Source of the DNA: Carbonactinospora thermoautotrophica | GTDB taxonomy: Bacteria > Actinomycetota > Actinomycetes > Streptomycetales > Carbonactinosporaceae | NCBI RefSeq assembly: GCF_001543895.1 | Contig: NZ_JYIJ01000018.1 | Location: 732,672 to 796,671, forward strand | Length of the DNA stretch: 64,000 nucleotides | Direction of reading: 5' to 3' | Shown: positions 17,926 through 26,688 of the stretch, piece by piece | How the letters are laid out: the number at the start of each line of letters is the position of its first letter | Numbering within the stretch: position 1 is the stretch's first letter | The notes under the pieces: model-generated | Databases searched by the model: none | What the model saw: only the letters and a program-made list of their open reading frames with translations | What the model was told of the DNA's origin: nothing | Translations under genes and position numbers: made by a program

Positions 17926-19029
17926 ATGAAGCTTTGCTGGCTGGACATCCGAGCGACCGGTGAGGCGAAGGCAGCCATCGTCGAGGAGGCGATCCACCAG
18001 CGGGTGGACGCGATCGTCTCCGACGACCCGGCTGATCTCGCCGCGCTGCCGCCCACTGTGAAGAAGGTCCTCTTCCTGCCAGGGCGACCGTTCCCGGAGG
18101 ACCTCAGCGCCGCTGACATCGTGATCGTCGACCCGGCCGTGCACGGCGATTCCGCCAAGCTGGCCCTCAGCCACCCGGACCAGGAGTTCGGCCGCTTCGT
18201 GGAAGTCGTCGACGCGCCAACGCTGGAGCTGGCCTGCCAGGCGGCCCGGACGGACCGGTGGTGCGTGCTGCTGTTCCGCGACCCGACCAAGATCCCGCTG
18301 GAGATCGTGCTCGCGGCGGCCGCCAAGGCCGAGGGCAGCATCATCACGATCGCCGCCGACGTCGAGGAGGCCGAGATCATCTTCGGCGTTCTGGAGCACG
18401 GGTCTGACGGAGTGATGCTGGCGCCGAAGGCGGTCGGGGACGCCACCGAGCTGAAGGCGGCGGCGCACGGCCGGGCGGCGGCCCTGGACCTCGTCGAGCT
18501 GGAGGTCACCGCGATCACCCACGTCGGCATGGGCGAGCGGGCCTGCGTGGACACCTGCACTCATTTCCGGGAGGACGAGGGCATCCTGGTGGGCTCGCAC
18601 TCCAAGGGCATGATCCTGGCTTGCAGCGAGACCCACCCGCTGCCGTACATGCCCACCCGGCCGTTCCGGGTCAACGCCGGCGCCATCCACTCCTACACGC
18701 TGTCCCAGAACGGGCGTACCCACTACCTCAGCGAGCTGAAGGCCGGCAGCAAGGTCCTCGCGGTGGACGTCAAGGGCCAGACCAGGGTGGTGACCGTGGG
18801 CCGGGTCAAGATCGAGACGAGGCCGCTGCTCTCGATCGACGCGGTGGCGCCCAACGGCCGGACGGTCAATCTGATCCTGCAAGACGACTGGCACGTGCGG
18901 GTGCTCGGCCCAGGCGGTGTGGTGCTGAACAGCACTGAGCTCAAGCCAGGGGACAAGGTGTTGGGGTACCTGCCCGCCGAGGACCGGCACGTCGGCTACC
19001 CGATCGACGAGTTCTGCCTGGAGAAGTGA
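17926..19029 (+). CDS. GriH-like cyclase (3-dehydroquinate synthase II family)
   Basis: A 367-residue protein of the DHQS-II family (long metal-dependent enzyme, not AroB). Visible landmarks are WLDIRATGEAK at the N-terminus, GSIITIAADVEEAEIIFGVL, GERACVDTCTHF, GILVGSHSKGMILACSETHPL and RPFRVNAGAIHSYTL. GriH turns the GriI product into 3-amino-4-hydroxybenzoate. ATG at 17926 has AAGGAG six bases away; in-frame GTG codons reach back to 17833, overlapping the GriI-like gene, but would add a low-complexity tail. The pair GriI/GriH is diagnostic for 3,4-AHBA supply. Confidence 0.92.
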   Translation: MKLCWLDIRATGEAKAAIVEEAIHQRVDAIVSDDPADLAALPPTVKKVLFLPGRPFPEDLSAADIVIVDPAVHGDSAKLALSHPDQEFGRFVEVVDAPTLELACQAARTDRWCVLLFRDPTKIPLEIVLAAAAKAEGSIITIAADVEEAEIIFGVLEHGSDGVMLAPKAVGDATELKAAAHGRAAALDLVELEVTAITHVGMGERACVDTCTHFREDEGILVGSHSKGMILACSETHPLPYMPTRPFRVNAGAIHSYTLSQNGRTHYLSELKAGSKVLAVDVKGQTRVVTVGRVKIETRPLLSIDAVAPNGRTVNLILQDDWHVRVLGPGGVVLNSTELKPGDKVLGYLPAEDRHVGYPIDEFCLEK

Positions 19030-19033
19030 CCAG

Positions 19034-19810
19034 GTGTCAGAGCAGCGACTGGTTTTCGACTTCCACGTCCGTCTAGCCCCCCGGCCTGGGGCGGTCGACT
19101 GGCTCCTGGCCGTCATGGACGAGTGCCAGATCGACCGCGCGGTGGTCTGCGCCGGCGGCGTGATCGACATCGATCGCCTGTCCAGGCAGTTGATCGAGGG
19201 CGGCCACATCGAGGCGGACGCGGACAACGACGCGGTGCTGACAGGCTGCGCGCGGTCAGGCGGTCGATTAGTGCCGTTCTTCTTCGCCAACCCGCACCGC
19301 TCGCCGGATCGCTACCAGAAACGGGCCGAGGAGTTCCGCGGGCTGGAGATCTCCCCGGCGGTGCACGGCGTGCCGTTGACCGACGAGCGGACCGCGGCTC
19401 TGGTGGAGGTAGCCGCAGAGGTCGGGCACCCGGTCTACCTGGTCTGCATCGACCGGCCGGGATGCCGGGTGGCCGACCTGGTCCGCCTGGCCGAAGCGTT
19501 TCCCGACGTGACCTTCGTGCTTGGTCACGCCGGCATCGGCAACATCGACTTCTACGCCATCGACCTGATCACGCCCTGGAGGAACGTCCTGCTGGAGACC
19601 TCCGGCGGCTACACGAGCGTGGCCAAGGCGGCCATCGAGCGCCTCGGCGCCGATCGGGTGCTGTTCGGCTCGGAGCATCCGCTGCAACACCCCAGTGTCG
19701 AGCTGGCCAAGTTCCGGGCGTTGGACCTCAGCCCGGAGATCTGGCGGCAAATCGCGTGGCGCAACGCCTGTCGTGTCCTGGGAGAGGATCTGGAAGAGGA
19801 GCAGCCATGA
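19034..19810 (+). CDS. Amidohydrolase-2 family protein, possible heterocycle-forming enzyme
   Basis: A 258-residue TIM-barrel protein of the amidohydrolase-2 (ACMSD-like) family: GVPLTDERTAALVEVAAEVG, FVLGHAGIGNIDFYAID, LLETSGGYT, VLFGSEHPLQHPSVELAKF. The family's N-terminal D-x-H-x-H metal motif reads DFHVRL here, so the second histidine is replaced. That suggests a non-hydrolytic role. Benzoxazole pathways (nataxazole, A33853) use an amidohydrolase-like protein to close the oxazole ring; this placement beside an aryl ligase and an aminophenol-acid supply is similar (established knowledge from memory, inference here). GTG start. Codon 79 is TTA (19268-19270). The stop overlaps the next start as ATGA. 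Confidence 0.82.
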   Translation: MSEQRLVFDFHVRLAPRPGAVDWLLAVMDECQIDRAVVCAGGVIDIDRLSRQLIEGGHIEADADNDAVLTGCARSGGRLVPFFFANPHRSPDRYQKRAEEFRGLEISPAVHGVPLTDERTAALVEVAAEVGHPVYLVCIDRPGCRVADLVRLAEAFPDVTFVLGHAGIGNIDFYAIDLITPWRNVLLETSGGYTSVAKAAIERLGADRVLFGSEHPLQHPSVELAKFRALDLSPEIWRQIAWRNACRVLGEDLEEEQP

Positions 19811-21114
19811 CGCAGACCCTGCCACAGATCGGGCAGTGGAGCAGCATCGAAGAACTGGTCGAGCTGCAGGAAAAGCAGTTGCCGCTGGTACTGTCCCGAG
19901 CGGCCCGGTCTCCCTTCTATCGGGACCGGCTCGGCTCCGGCCCGCTGCCGACCAGCGTGGATGAGCTGGCCAGCCTGCCGATGACCAGCAAGCAGGACTT
20001 ACGGGACAACTACCCGTTCGGCCTGCTCGCGGTCGAGAAGGAGCGGCTGGCCACCTACCACGAGTCCAGCGGCACCGCGGGGCAGCCGACGGCCTCCTAC
20101 TACACGGCGGAAGACTGGGTGGACCTGGCGGAGCGGTACGCCCGCAAGTGGGTCGGCATCCATCCGGGCGACGTCTTCCTGGTGCGCACCCCCTACGCGC
20201 TGATGATCACAGGCCACCTGGCGCACGCGGCGGCCCGACTGCGCGGCGCGACGGTGGTGCCGGGCGACAACCGCTCGCTGGCCATGCCCTACTCCAGGGT
20301 CGTTCGGGTGCTGCACGACCTGGGGGTGACGCTGACCTGGTCGATGCCCACCGAGACCCTGCTGTGGGCCGCCGCGGCCAAGGCCGCCGGGTATCAGCCG
20401 GGCAAGGACTTCCCGGCGCTGCGCGCCCTGTTCGTCGGGGGCGAGCCGTTGAGCCTGGCTCGGCGTCAGCGCATCAGCGAGATCTGGGGCGTGCCAGTGG
20501 TCGAGGAGTACGGATCCACCGAGACCGGCAGCCTCGCCGGCGAGTGCCCCAAGGGCCGGCTCCACCTGTGGGCGGACCGGGCGATCTTCGAGGTCTACGA
20601 CCCGCAGACCAAGGAGACCCGCGAGGACGGCCGCGGCCAGTTGGTCGTGACCCCGCTGTACCGCGAGGCCATGCCGCTGGTCCGTTACAACCTCGAGGAC
20701 GAGGTGGAGGTCTCCTACGCGGACTGCGACTGCGGGTGGCACCTGCCGACGGTCCGCGTGCTCGGCCGCTCGGCGTTCGGCTACCCGGTGGGGGACGCCA
20801 AGGTCACCCAGCACCGACTGGAAGAGCTCGTGTTCCAGCTCCCCGCCGAGTACGAGGTGCTGTTCTGGCGGGCCAAGGCCGAGCCGCACCGGCTGTACGT
20901 GGAGATCGAGGTTCCCGACGCCTACCGCGCCGAGGCCCGCGCCCGGCTGGCCGAGGCCGTCCACCGGGAATTGGGGGTGGACAGCGAGATCAACGGGCTC
21001 CCGCCCGGGACCTTGGTGCCCCATGACGTGCTGACCAGCGTCCACGACGTGGTGAAGCCGAGGAGCCTGTTCGGCGCCGACGAGGACTGGGGCAAGGCGC
21101 TGCTCTACTACTAG
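19807..21114 (+). CDS. Aryl/phenylacetate-CoA ligase-like adenylating enzyme
   Basis: A 435-residue member of the phenylacetate-CoA ligase branch of the ANL superfamily. Core motifs are ESSGTAGQPTASYYT (P-loop), EEYGSTETGSLAGECP, and PLVRYNLEDEVEVSY, then a small C-terminal domain with VVKPRSLFG. It would activate an aminohydroxybenzoate as acyl-AMP or acyl-CoA. It is translationally coupled to the amidohydrolase gene (ATGA overlap), indicating a joint function in coupling two aromatic units. Codon 65 is TTA (19999-20001). No carrier protein gene is visible nearby, so CoA or free amine transfer is more likely than NRPS-style loading. Confidence 0.88.
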   Translation: MTQTLPQIGQWSSIEELVELQEKQLPLVLSRAARSPFYRDRLGSGPLPTSVDELASLPMTSKQDLRDNYPFGLLAVEKERLATYHESSGTAGQPTASYYTAEDWVDLAERYARKWVGIHPGDVFLVRTPYALMITGHLAHAAARLRGATVVPGDNRSLAMPYSRVVRVLHDLGVTLTWSMPTETLLWAAAAKAAGYQPGKDFPALRALFVGGEPLSLARRQRISEIWGVPVVEEYGSTETGSLAGECPKGRLHLWADRAIFEVYDPQTKETREDGRGQLVVTPLYREAMPLVRYNLEDEVEVSYADCDCGWHLPTVRVLGRSAFGYPVGDAKVTQHRLEELVFQLPAEYEVLFWRAKAEPHRLYVEIEVPDAYRAEARARLAEAVHRELGVDSEINGLPPGTLVPHDVLTSVHDVVKPRSLFGADEDWGKALLYY

Positions 21115-21157
21115 GGCGGCGCGGGGTACTCAGTCGCGACGTACCTGTGAGGACAAG

Positions 21158-22342
21158 ATGAGGACCGACGAACTGCACGTGGCTGTCGTCGGCGCCGGGA
21201 TCGCGGGGTTGACCCTGGCCGCTGCCCTGTCCCGCGCCGGGATCCGTTGTCAGGTGTTCGAGCAAACCCGTCACCTTGGAGAGGTCGGCGCGGGCATCCA
21301 GATCGCTCCCAACGCCAGCCGGATACTGCACCGGCTCGGGCTCGCCCCCCACCTGCGGAGGACGGCGGTGCGGCCCGCGGCGATCGAGATGCGGCGCTGG
21401 GACGACAACCAGTTGATCATGCGCACCCCGCTCGGTGAGGAGTGCGAGCGGCTGTACGAGGCGCCGTACTACACGATTCACCGGGCGGATCTGCATCAGG
21501 GTCTGCTGGAGCTGCTGCCCGAAGGCATCGTCCACCTCGGCCTGCGCTGCGTAGGGGTGGAAGAGAAGCCGGATGAGGTCGTGCTCCACTTCGAGGGCGG
21601 CCCGACCGCGACAGCCGACGTGGTGGTGGGCGCCGACGGCATCCACTCGGTGGTGCGGGACGCGCTGGTCGCTGACGAGCCGCGCTTTTCCGGCCAGATC
21701 ATCTACCGTGGGCTGATCCCGGCTGACCGAGTGTCTTTCCTGCCGGAAGAGCCCAGGGTGGTGCTGTGGCTGGGACCTGAGCAGCACTGCGTCTGCTATC
21801 CGGTCTCAAGCGGCCGGCTCGTCAGCTTCGGCGCCACCACGCCCGGGAGCGACTGGCGAGTCGAGTCTTGGTCGGCCGAGGGCCGGGTGGAGGATCTGGT
21901 CGCCGCCTATACCGGGTGGAACGACCAGATCACCCGGCTGCTGCACGCTCCGGACGCGGTGAGACGCTGGGCCCTGCACGACCGGGACGCGGTGGAGTGG
22001 TGGAGCCGGGGACGCATCACCATCATCGGTGACGCGGCCCACCCCATGCTTCCGTTCATGGCCCAAGGCGCCAACCAGGCCATCGAGGACGCGGCGGTGC
22101 TGGCGGCCTGCCTGCGCGGGGTGACATCGGACGGGGTCGCGGCGGCGCTCCAGCGGTACGCGGAGATCCGGAAGCCGCGCACCGCCGAGATCCAACGGAT
22201 TTCCCGGGAGAACAACCGGACCCTGCACCTTCCCGACGGTGACAGGCAACAGCAGCGCGACCAAGCGCTGCGTGGGAACTCCGGACTGCGTGACCAGGAG
22301 TGGCTCTACGGCTACGACGCCGAGTCAGCGGTCATCCGGTGA
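21158..22342 (+). CDS. FAD-dependent monooxygenase (salicylate/3-hydroxybenzoate hydroxylase type)
   Basis: A 394-residue group A flavin monooxygenase: [20 protein letters not shown] (FAD), [35 protein letters not shown] (DG motif) and [26 protein letters not shown] (GD motif). Relatives hydroxylate ring carbons, sometimes with loss of the carboxylate (salicylate 1-, 4-hydroxybenzoate 1-hydroxylase). Either reaction on 3-amino-4-hydroxybenzoate or 3-hydroxyanthranilate would fit. ATG has GAGGA upstream. It follows the ligase by 43 bases in the plus operon. Confidence 0.9.
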   Translation: MRTDELHVAVVGAGIAGLTLAAALSRAGIRCQVFEQTRHLGEVGAGIQIAPNASRILHRLGLAPHLRRTAVRPAAIEMRRWDDNQLIMRTPLGEECERLYEAPYYTIHRADLHQGLLELLPEGIVHLGLRCVGVEEKPDEVVLHFEGGPTATADVVVGADGIHSVVRDALVADEPRFSGQIIYRGLIPADRVSFLPEEPRVVLWLGPEQHCVCYPVSSGRLVSFGATTPGSDWRVESWSAEGRVEDLVAAYTGWNDQITRLLHAPDAVRRWALHDRDAVEWWSRGRITIIGDAAHPMLPFMAQGANQAIEDAAVLAACLRGVTSDGVAAALQRYAEIRKPRTAEIQRISRENNRTLHLPDGDRQQQRDQALRGNSGLRDQEWLYGYDAESAVIR

Positions 22343-22401
22343 GGGGCCCCTACCGGAGCCCGGCGGATGCCCGGACGAATCAGCGGAGGAGGTGGGGACA
22401 G

Positions 22402-23187
22402 GTGAGTTACAGCGGTTTCGAAGGCAAGGTCGCCCTCGTGACGGGCGCTGCCCAGGGGATCGGCGAGGCTGTGGCCCGCGCGCTGGCCGAGCGCGGCGCG
22501 TCCATCGCGGCGGTGGACGTCAACGCGGCCAAGCTGGACACCGCGGTCACCAAGCTGGTGGCCGACGGCTACCACGTGGCGGCCTTCCCGGTCGATGTGC
22601 GGGACAGCAGCGCCGTCGAGGCCGTGGTGAAACGGGTCGAGCACGAGCTGGGACCCATCGGGGTCTTGGTCAACGTCGCCGGCGTGCTGCGTATCGGACC
22701 CGTCACCGAGCTCAGCGATGAGGACTGGAACTCGGTGTTCGCGGTCAACGCCGCCGGTGTCTTTCACTTCTCTCGCGCGGTCGCGCGGGTGATGAAGCCC
22801 CGCCGGGCGGGCTGCATCATCACCGTGGGGTCCAACGCCGCCGGTGTGCCTCGCATGTACATGGCCTCTTACGCGGCCTCCAAGGCCGCCGCGACCCAGT
22901 TCACCAAGTGCCTCGGGTTGGAGCTGGCCGAGTACGGCATCCGGTGCAACGTGGTGTCCCCTGGCTCGACCGACACCGAGATGCAGTGGTCCATATGGGC
23001 GGACGAGAACGGGGCGAACGCCGTGATCGACGGATCCTTGCGGACGTTCCGGCTCGGGATACCGCTGCGGCGGCTCGCCCAGCCCGCGGACATCGCCGAC
23101 GCGGTGGCTTTCTTGGCCTCTGATCAGGCACGCCACATCACCATGCACGACCTGTACGTCGACGGCGGCGCCGCCCTGGGCGTGTGA
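22402..23187 (+). CDS. SDR, EntA/DhbA-like dihydro-aromatic dehydrogenase
   Basis: A 261-residue classical [15 protein letters not shown] (NAD site), VDVNAAK with an acidic residue after beta-2 favouring NAD+, [26 protein letters not shown] (Tyr/Lys) and [14 protein letters not shown]. The pattern SNAA...PR..MA.Y..SKAA is that of 2,3-dihydro-2,3-dihydroxybenzoate dehydrogenases. Next to the PhzD-like gene it most likely oxidises trans-2,3-dihydro-3-hydroxyanthranilate (DHHA) to 3-hydroxyanthranilate. GTG start with GGAGGAGG upstream; an ATG far upstream inside the preceding gene is not credible. Confidence 0.9.
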   Translation: MSYSGFEGKVALVTGAAQGIGEAVARALAERGASIAAVDVNAAKLDTAVTKLVADGYHVAAFPVDVRDSSAVEAVVKRVEHELGPIGVLVNVAGVLRIGPVTELSDEDWNSVFAVNAAGVFHFSRAVARVMKPRRAGCIITVGSNAAGVPRMYMASYAASKAAATQFTKCLGLELAEYGIRCNVVSPGSTDTEMQWSIWADENGANAVIDGSLRTFRLGIPLRRLAQPADIADAVAFLASDQARHITMHDLYVDGGAALGV

Positions 23188-23226
23188 CCGGAGACAGACC
23201 ACAGCGAACTAGGGAGGCGACGAGCC

Positions 23227-23886
23227 TTGGGAATCCCCGCCATCAGGCCGTACCCGATGCCGACAGAGCGGGAGCTGCCTGAGAACCAGGTGTCGTGGCG
23301 ACCCGATCCAGACCGCGCGGCCCTGCTGATCCACGACATGCAGCGGTACTTCGTCGATTTCTTCCCCGCCGGGCAGTCTCCCCGGAACGAGCTGTTGGCC
23401 AACATCCAGCTGATCCGGCGGACCGCGGCGGAGCTGGACATGCCCGTCGTGTACACCGCCCAGCCCGGTGCCATGACCCGGGAGCAGCGGGGCTTGTTGC
23501 ACGACTTCTGGGGGCCGGGCATGAGCGACGATCCAGGCCACAAGCGGATCGTGGACGAGCTGGCCCCCGCCGAAGGAGACATCGTTCTCACCAAGTGGCG
23601 TTACAGCGCCTTCCACCGCTCCGACCTGGCGGACATCATCCGTGGGCAGGGCCGGGATCAATTGATCGTTTGCGGTGTGTACGCGCATGTCGGATGCCTG
23701 ATGACAGCCTGCGACGCGTTCGCCTTGGACATCCAGCCGTTCTTGGTCGCTGACGCGGTGGCCGACTTCACCCCCGAGTACCACCGGATGGCCCTGGCCT
23801 ACGCGGCCGAGCGGTGCGCGGCGACGATCTTCACGAGGACCCTGGTGGGTCTGCTCAGCCGATCCGGCCTGCAGCCGGTGTCTTGA
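23227..23886 (+). CDS. PhzD-like isochorismatase
   Basis: A 219-residue isochorismatase-family hydrolase. It matches PhzD in order and wording: [22 protein letters not shown] (catalytic Asp), [29 protein letters not shown] (catalytic Lys), [18 protein letters not shown] and [14 protein letters not shown]. PhzD removes pyruvate from ADIC to give DHHA. This pairs it with the PhzE-like gene on the other cluster arm. The likely start is TTG with GGGAGG nine bases before it. There is no fused aryl-carrier domain, unlike EntB, which argues against a siderophore route. Confidence 0.93.
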   Translation: MGIPAIRPYPMPTERELPENQVSWRPDPDRAALLIHDMQRYFVDFFPAGQSPRNELLANIQLIRRTAAELDMPVVYTAQPGAMTREQRGLLHDFWGPGMSDDPGHKRIVDELAPAEGDIVLTKWRYSAFHRSDLADIIRGQGRDQLIVCGVYAHVGCLMTACDAFALDIQPFLVADAVADFTPEYHRMALAYAAERCAATIFTRTLVGLLSRSGLQPVS

Positions 23887-23916
23887 TCCGGGATGCGGCG
23901 ATGCGGCCGGTGTCTT

Positions 23917-23960
23917 GATGCGGCCGGGCCGGAGTGCCCTCCCTCCGGCCCGGCCGCATC
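23917..23960. terminator. Bidirectional hairpin terminator, 17-bp stem
   Basis: The arms 23917-23933 and 23944-23960 are perfect reverse complements around a 10-base loop. It lies 31 bases past the isochorismatase stop (+) and overlaps the stop codon of the converging LAL gene (-). It closes the biosynthetic operon. Confidence 0.85.
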
Positions 23961-26688
23961 ACTGGGACGTGGCGCCGAACTCGGCGCTGTTGGGGGTCGT
24001 GCACGCCAGGGCGTGCTGCCGGGAGTAGTCCTGGGTGAGGCGGGCGAGTTCGACGCGCGAGTTGATGCCAAGCTTCCGGAAGATCTGCCGCAGGTGGTAG
24101 TTCACGGTGTGCGGGGACAGGAACACCCGCTTGGCGATCTGCCGGTTGGTCAGTCCCTGGCTGACCAGGTGGGCGATGGTCCGCTCGGTCTCGCCCAGGC
24201 TCTCCCAACCGGCTGGCTCACGTTTGAGGAGCGAGGTCCGGCGCGGGCGCACCCCCAGCTTGCGTAGGTGGTTCCGCACTCGGGCCACGTCGCGTTCCGC
24301 GCCGATCTCCTCGAAACCCTGCAGCGCCGCCTCGAGGTAGCGCACAGCGGCGTCGTCGCGTCCCTGGCCCGCGTTGGCGAGCTGAACCCCGAGATCTTCA
24401 GCGGCCCATGCCCGGGCCCACGGCTCGCGGTGCTCGGCGGCGGCGCGCTCCAGCGCCTCGGCGTCGTGCTCCAGCAGGCCATGGGCGTGTACCGCGGCGG
24501 TCACGACGCTGGGGAACTCCGCGTTGGCCTGGGCGAGCTGGTTCATCGTGGCCACCACTGTCTCGGCGAGCTTGTGATCTCCGACGACGAGCGCCAACCG
24601 GACGAACCAGGCCGCGGCTCCAGGCTCTTCGATGAACAGAGCCTTGCGGGTGAGGAGCCCGGCGTGCTCGTCGGTCAGCATCTCCGCGGCTCGCCGTGGG
24701 CCGTCCTGCTCGGCGACGAGCAGCAGCTTTACCCACTCGTACTGCACCGACCACAGCGGAGTGCAGCCGGCGGTGAGTTCGGTCCGGCAGCGTTCGACAT
24801 GCTCGGCCGCGGTGAGCAGGTCGCCGGTGCGCAACGCGACCGCGGCAAGTACTGAGAGCGTGAGCGGCACGAGAAGGCGCGCGTCCAGCTCACGCGCCGC
24901 GGTCAGCACCTGCGTCGCCTCTTCCCGGGCCTCTGTCAGCCGACCCGCCAGCATCAGCACCCTAGCCATCGCGATCGAGGACGCGGCCGCATGGAAAGCC
25001 GGGCAGGAGCTGTTCCCTTCATCCCGGCTTGCCCGGATGATCTCCGTGGCCTTGTCGATCTCCCGGAGATTCGCGAGCTTGCGCGCGAACGCCAGTTCGG
25101 AGTGCAACCGCCAGGCGGGTGGTGTGGCGCTGTGGATGCGGTCCACGGCCTGCCGGGCCAGCCGAAGCCCTTCGGTCACGTCTCCGTCGTCCCAGGCGAG
25201 GTTGGCCAAGACGGTCAACGCGATGACCGCGGCGGCGTCGCGTCCCTCGCCGGCTGCGAGGATCGCTTGCGCCTCTTTCCGGGCGCGTGCTTGGTCGTGC
25301 AGGGACAACGCGAACACCCACGCCGCCTGCGCGTCGTCTCGCAGGTCATCGCGCGGTCCGGTGGCGGCCAACACTCGTTCAGCCGCGGCGGCGGCCTCAG
25401 GTGATCGCCCCTGCATGATCAGGACGTTCGCCAGCCTGCCCCACAACTCGGCGGCGAGGGCGGCGGGCACCGGCTGGGCCAGCGTGTCCCTGGCCAGTAC
25501 GGCGGCCGAGGTCAGCTGACCGGCGGCGAGACGGGCATCCACCAGCCGCACCACGAAGGGGGGCCGCATCGAGTCGATGGTGTGGGCGGGGGTTAACACC
25601 GGCAGCGCCCCTGCGGCGGTGTGCGGGGACGTGGGAGCCACGGGATGCTCCCGGTGCGCTGACACCAGCTCGGCCTCGCGTCTCAGTGCGTGCTGTACGG
25701 AGGGGGGAAGCGTGTGGGCGACGGCCTGCCAGACGACCTCGTGTGCGAAGGCCAAGTGGTCCGCGGTGGAGACGATCACCTCGGCGGCCAGCGCCTCCTC
25801 CAGGACCGGCAGCAGCGTGGCACTGGTCTCGCGCAACATCCTGGCCACGTCGTCCAGGGCGAACACGCATCCCAGTGCCGAAGCCACTTGCAGCAGGTGC
25901 CGGCACTTCGGGGTCAGGCCTCTCAGCCGGCGTTCCATGACGGTCAGCGCCTGCTGCGGCAACCCCTCCGAGGCTAGGCGGACGCCGTCGTGGTCGTACT
26001 CCAGCGCCCCGTCCTCACGCAGGTCTTCTACCAGCTCGCGTACCAGGAGCGGGTTGCCGTTGGCGACGGTCAACGCGGCGAGCAGGTCTGGATGCGGTTT
26101 CGCCCCGAGCATGTCGGCGACGAGGCAAGCGACCGCGTCCTCAGACAGCGATCTCAGCTTTACCTGGGTGGCGTCACCTCTGTTCCGGAACATCCGGCTT
26201 AGCGCGATTTCCGTGCCGCTGCGGTGCGTCACGACCCACACCGGTGGGCAGTTCGACATCTTCTGTGACAGCGTGGACAGCTCGCGCAAGCTGACCGGGT
26301 CTAGGCAATGCGCGTCATCCAGCGCGATGAGCATGGGGTGTCCGGAAGCTGTCTCGTTGGTGTGTCTTCGTAGGCGCACGCTAAGTAGGAATCGCAGATT
26401 GGGAAAGCCGGGACCGTGACTCGCGGCTAGTTCGTTGAAGGATTTTTCCAGTTTTTGTGCCGGATTTTTCACAAATCTTGGGCATTCTGTGGGAGTTAAG
26501 TTCGTAGCCACCAGGAAATCACGCTTCGTGGCGGCATGCACGGCCTCGACCAACAGGTGAGTCTTTCCCATGCCCGGCGCGCCCTCGATTACCAGGAGCG
26601 CGCCATGCCCGGCTTCCGTCGCGTCGAGTGCGGCCAGGATCCGACCCCATTCGTAATCGCGCCCGTGTAAGCCAGAAGGTATTGTCAT
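23959..26688 (-). CDS. LAL-family LuxR transcriptional regulator (second)
   Basis: A 909-residue large ATP-binding LuxR regulator, only distantly similar to the first. It shows HGRDYEWGRIL, Walker A IEGAPGMGKTHLL, Walker B MLIALDDAHCLD, an alanine-leucine-rich TPR-like core, and a C-terminal LuxR HTH (GETERTIAHLVSQGLTNRQIAKRVFLSPHTVNYHL, quoted in part for the family match). ATG at 26688 has GGAG upstream and begins directly before the ATPase; in-frame extension to 26985 lacks protein-like character. Codon 64 is TTA (26497-26499), inside an AT-rich patch. It likely controls the cluster. Confidence 0.92.
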   Translation of the reverse strand: MTIPSGLHGRDYEWGRILAALDATEAGHGALLVIEGAPGMGKTHLLVEAVHAATKRDFLVATNLTPTECPRFVKNPAQKLEKSFNELAASHGPGFPNLRFLLSVRLRRHTNETASGHPMLIALDDAHCLDPVSLRELSTLSQKMSNCPPVWVVTHRSGTEIALSRMFRNRGDATQVKLRSLSEDAVACLVADMLGAKPHPDLLAALTVANGNPLLVRELVEDLREDGALEYDHDGVRLASEGLPQQALTVMERRLRGLTPKCRHLLQVASALGCVFALDDVARMLRETSATLLPVLEEALAAEVIVSTADHLAFAHEVVWQAVAHTLPPSVQHALRREAELVSAHREHPVAPTSPHTAAGALPVLTPAHTIDSMRPPFVVRLVDARLAAGQLTSAAVLARDTLAQPVPAALAAELWGRLANVLIMQGRSPEAAAAAERVLAATGPRDDLRDDAQAAWVFALSLHDQARARKEAQAILAAGEGRDAAAVIALTVLANLAWDDGDVTEGLRLARQAVDRIHSATPPAWRLHSELAFARKLANLREIDKATEIIRASRDEGNSSCPAFHAAASSIAMARVLMLAGRLTEAREEATQVLTAARELDARLLVPLTLSVLAAVALRTGDLLTAAEHVERCRTELTAGCTPLWSVQYEWVKLLLVAEQDGPRRAAEMLTDEHAGLLTRKALFIEEPGAAAWFVRLALVVGDHKLAETVVATMNQLAQANAEFPSVVTAAVHAHGLLEHDAEALERAAAEHREPWARAWAAEDLGVQLANAGQGRDDAAVRYLEAALQGFEEIGAERDVARVRNHLRKLGVRPRRTSLLKREPAGWESLGETERTIAHLVSQGLTNRQIAKRVFLSPHTVNYHLRQIFRKLGINSRVELARLTQDYSRQHALACTTPNSAEFGATSQ

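Noticed and set aside
22402..23886. Catecholate siderophore pathway (EntA/EntB-like genes)
   Set aside because: The isochorismatase is PhzD-like without an aryl-carrier domain, and no isochorismate synthase, EntE-type ligase or NRPS is present; a PhzE-like ADIC synthase is.
3019..23886. Phenazine cluster
   Set aside because: PhzD and PhzE homologues occur but no PhzF, PhzB/A or PhzG, so the pathway stops at DHHA or 3-hydroxyanthranilate.
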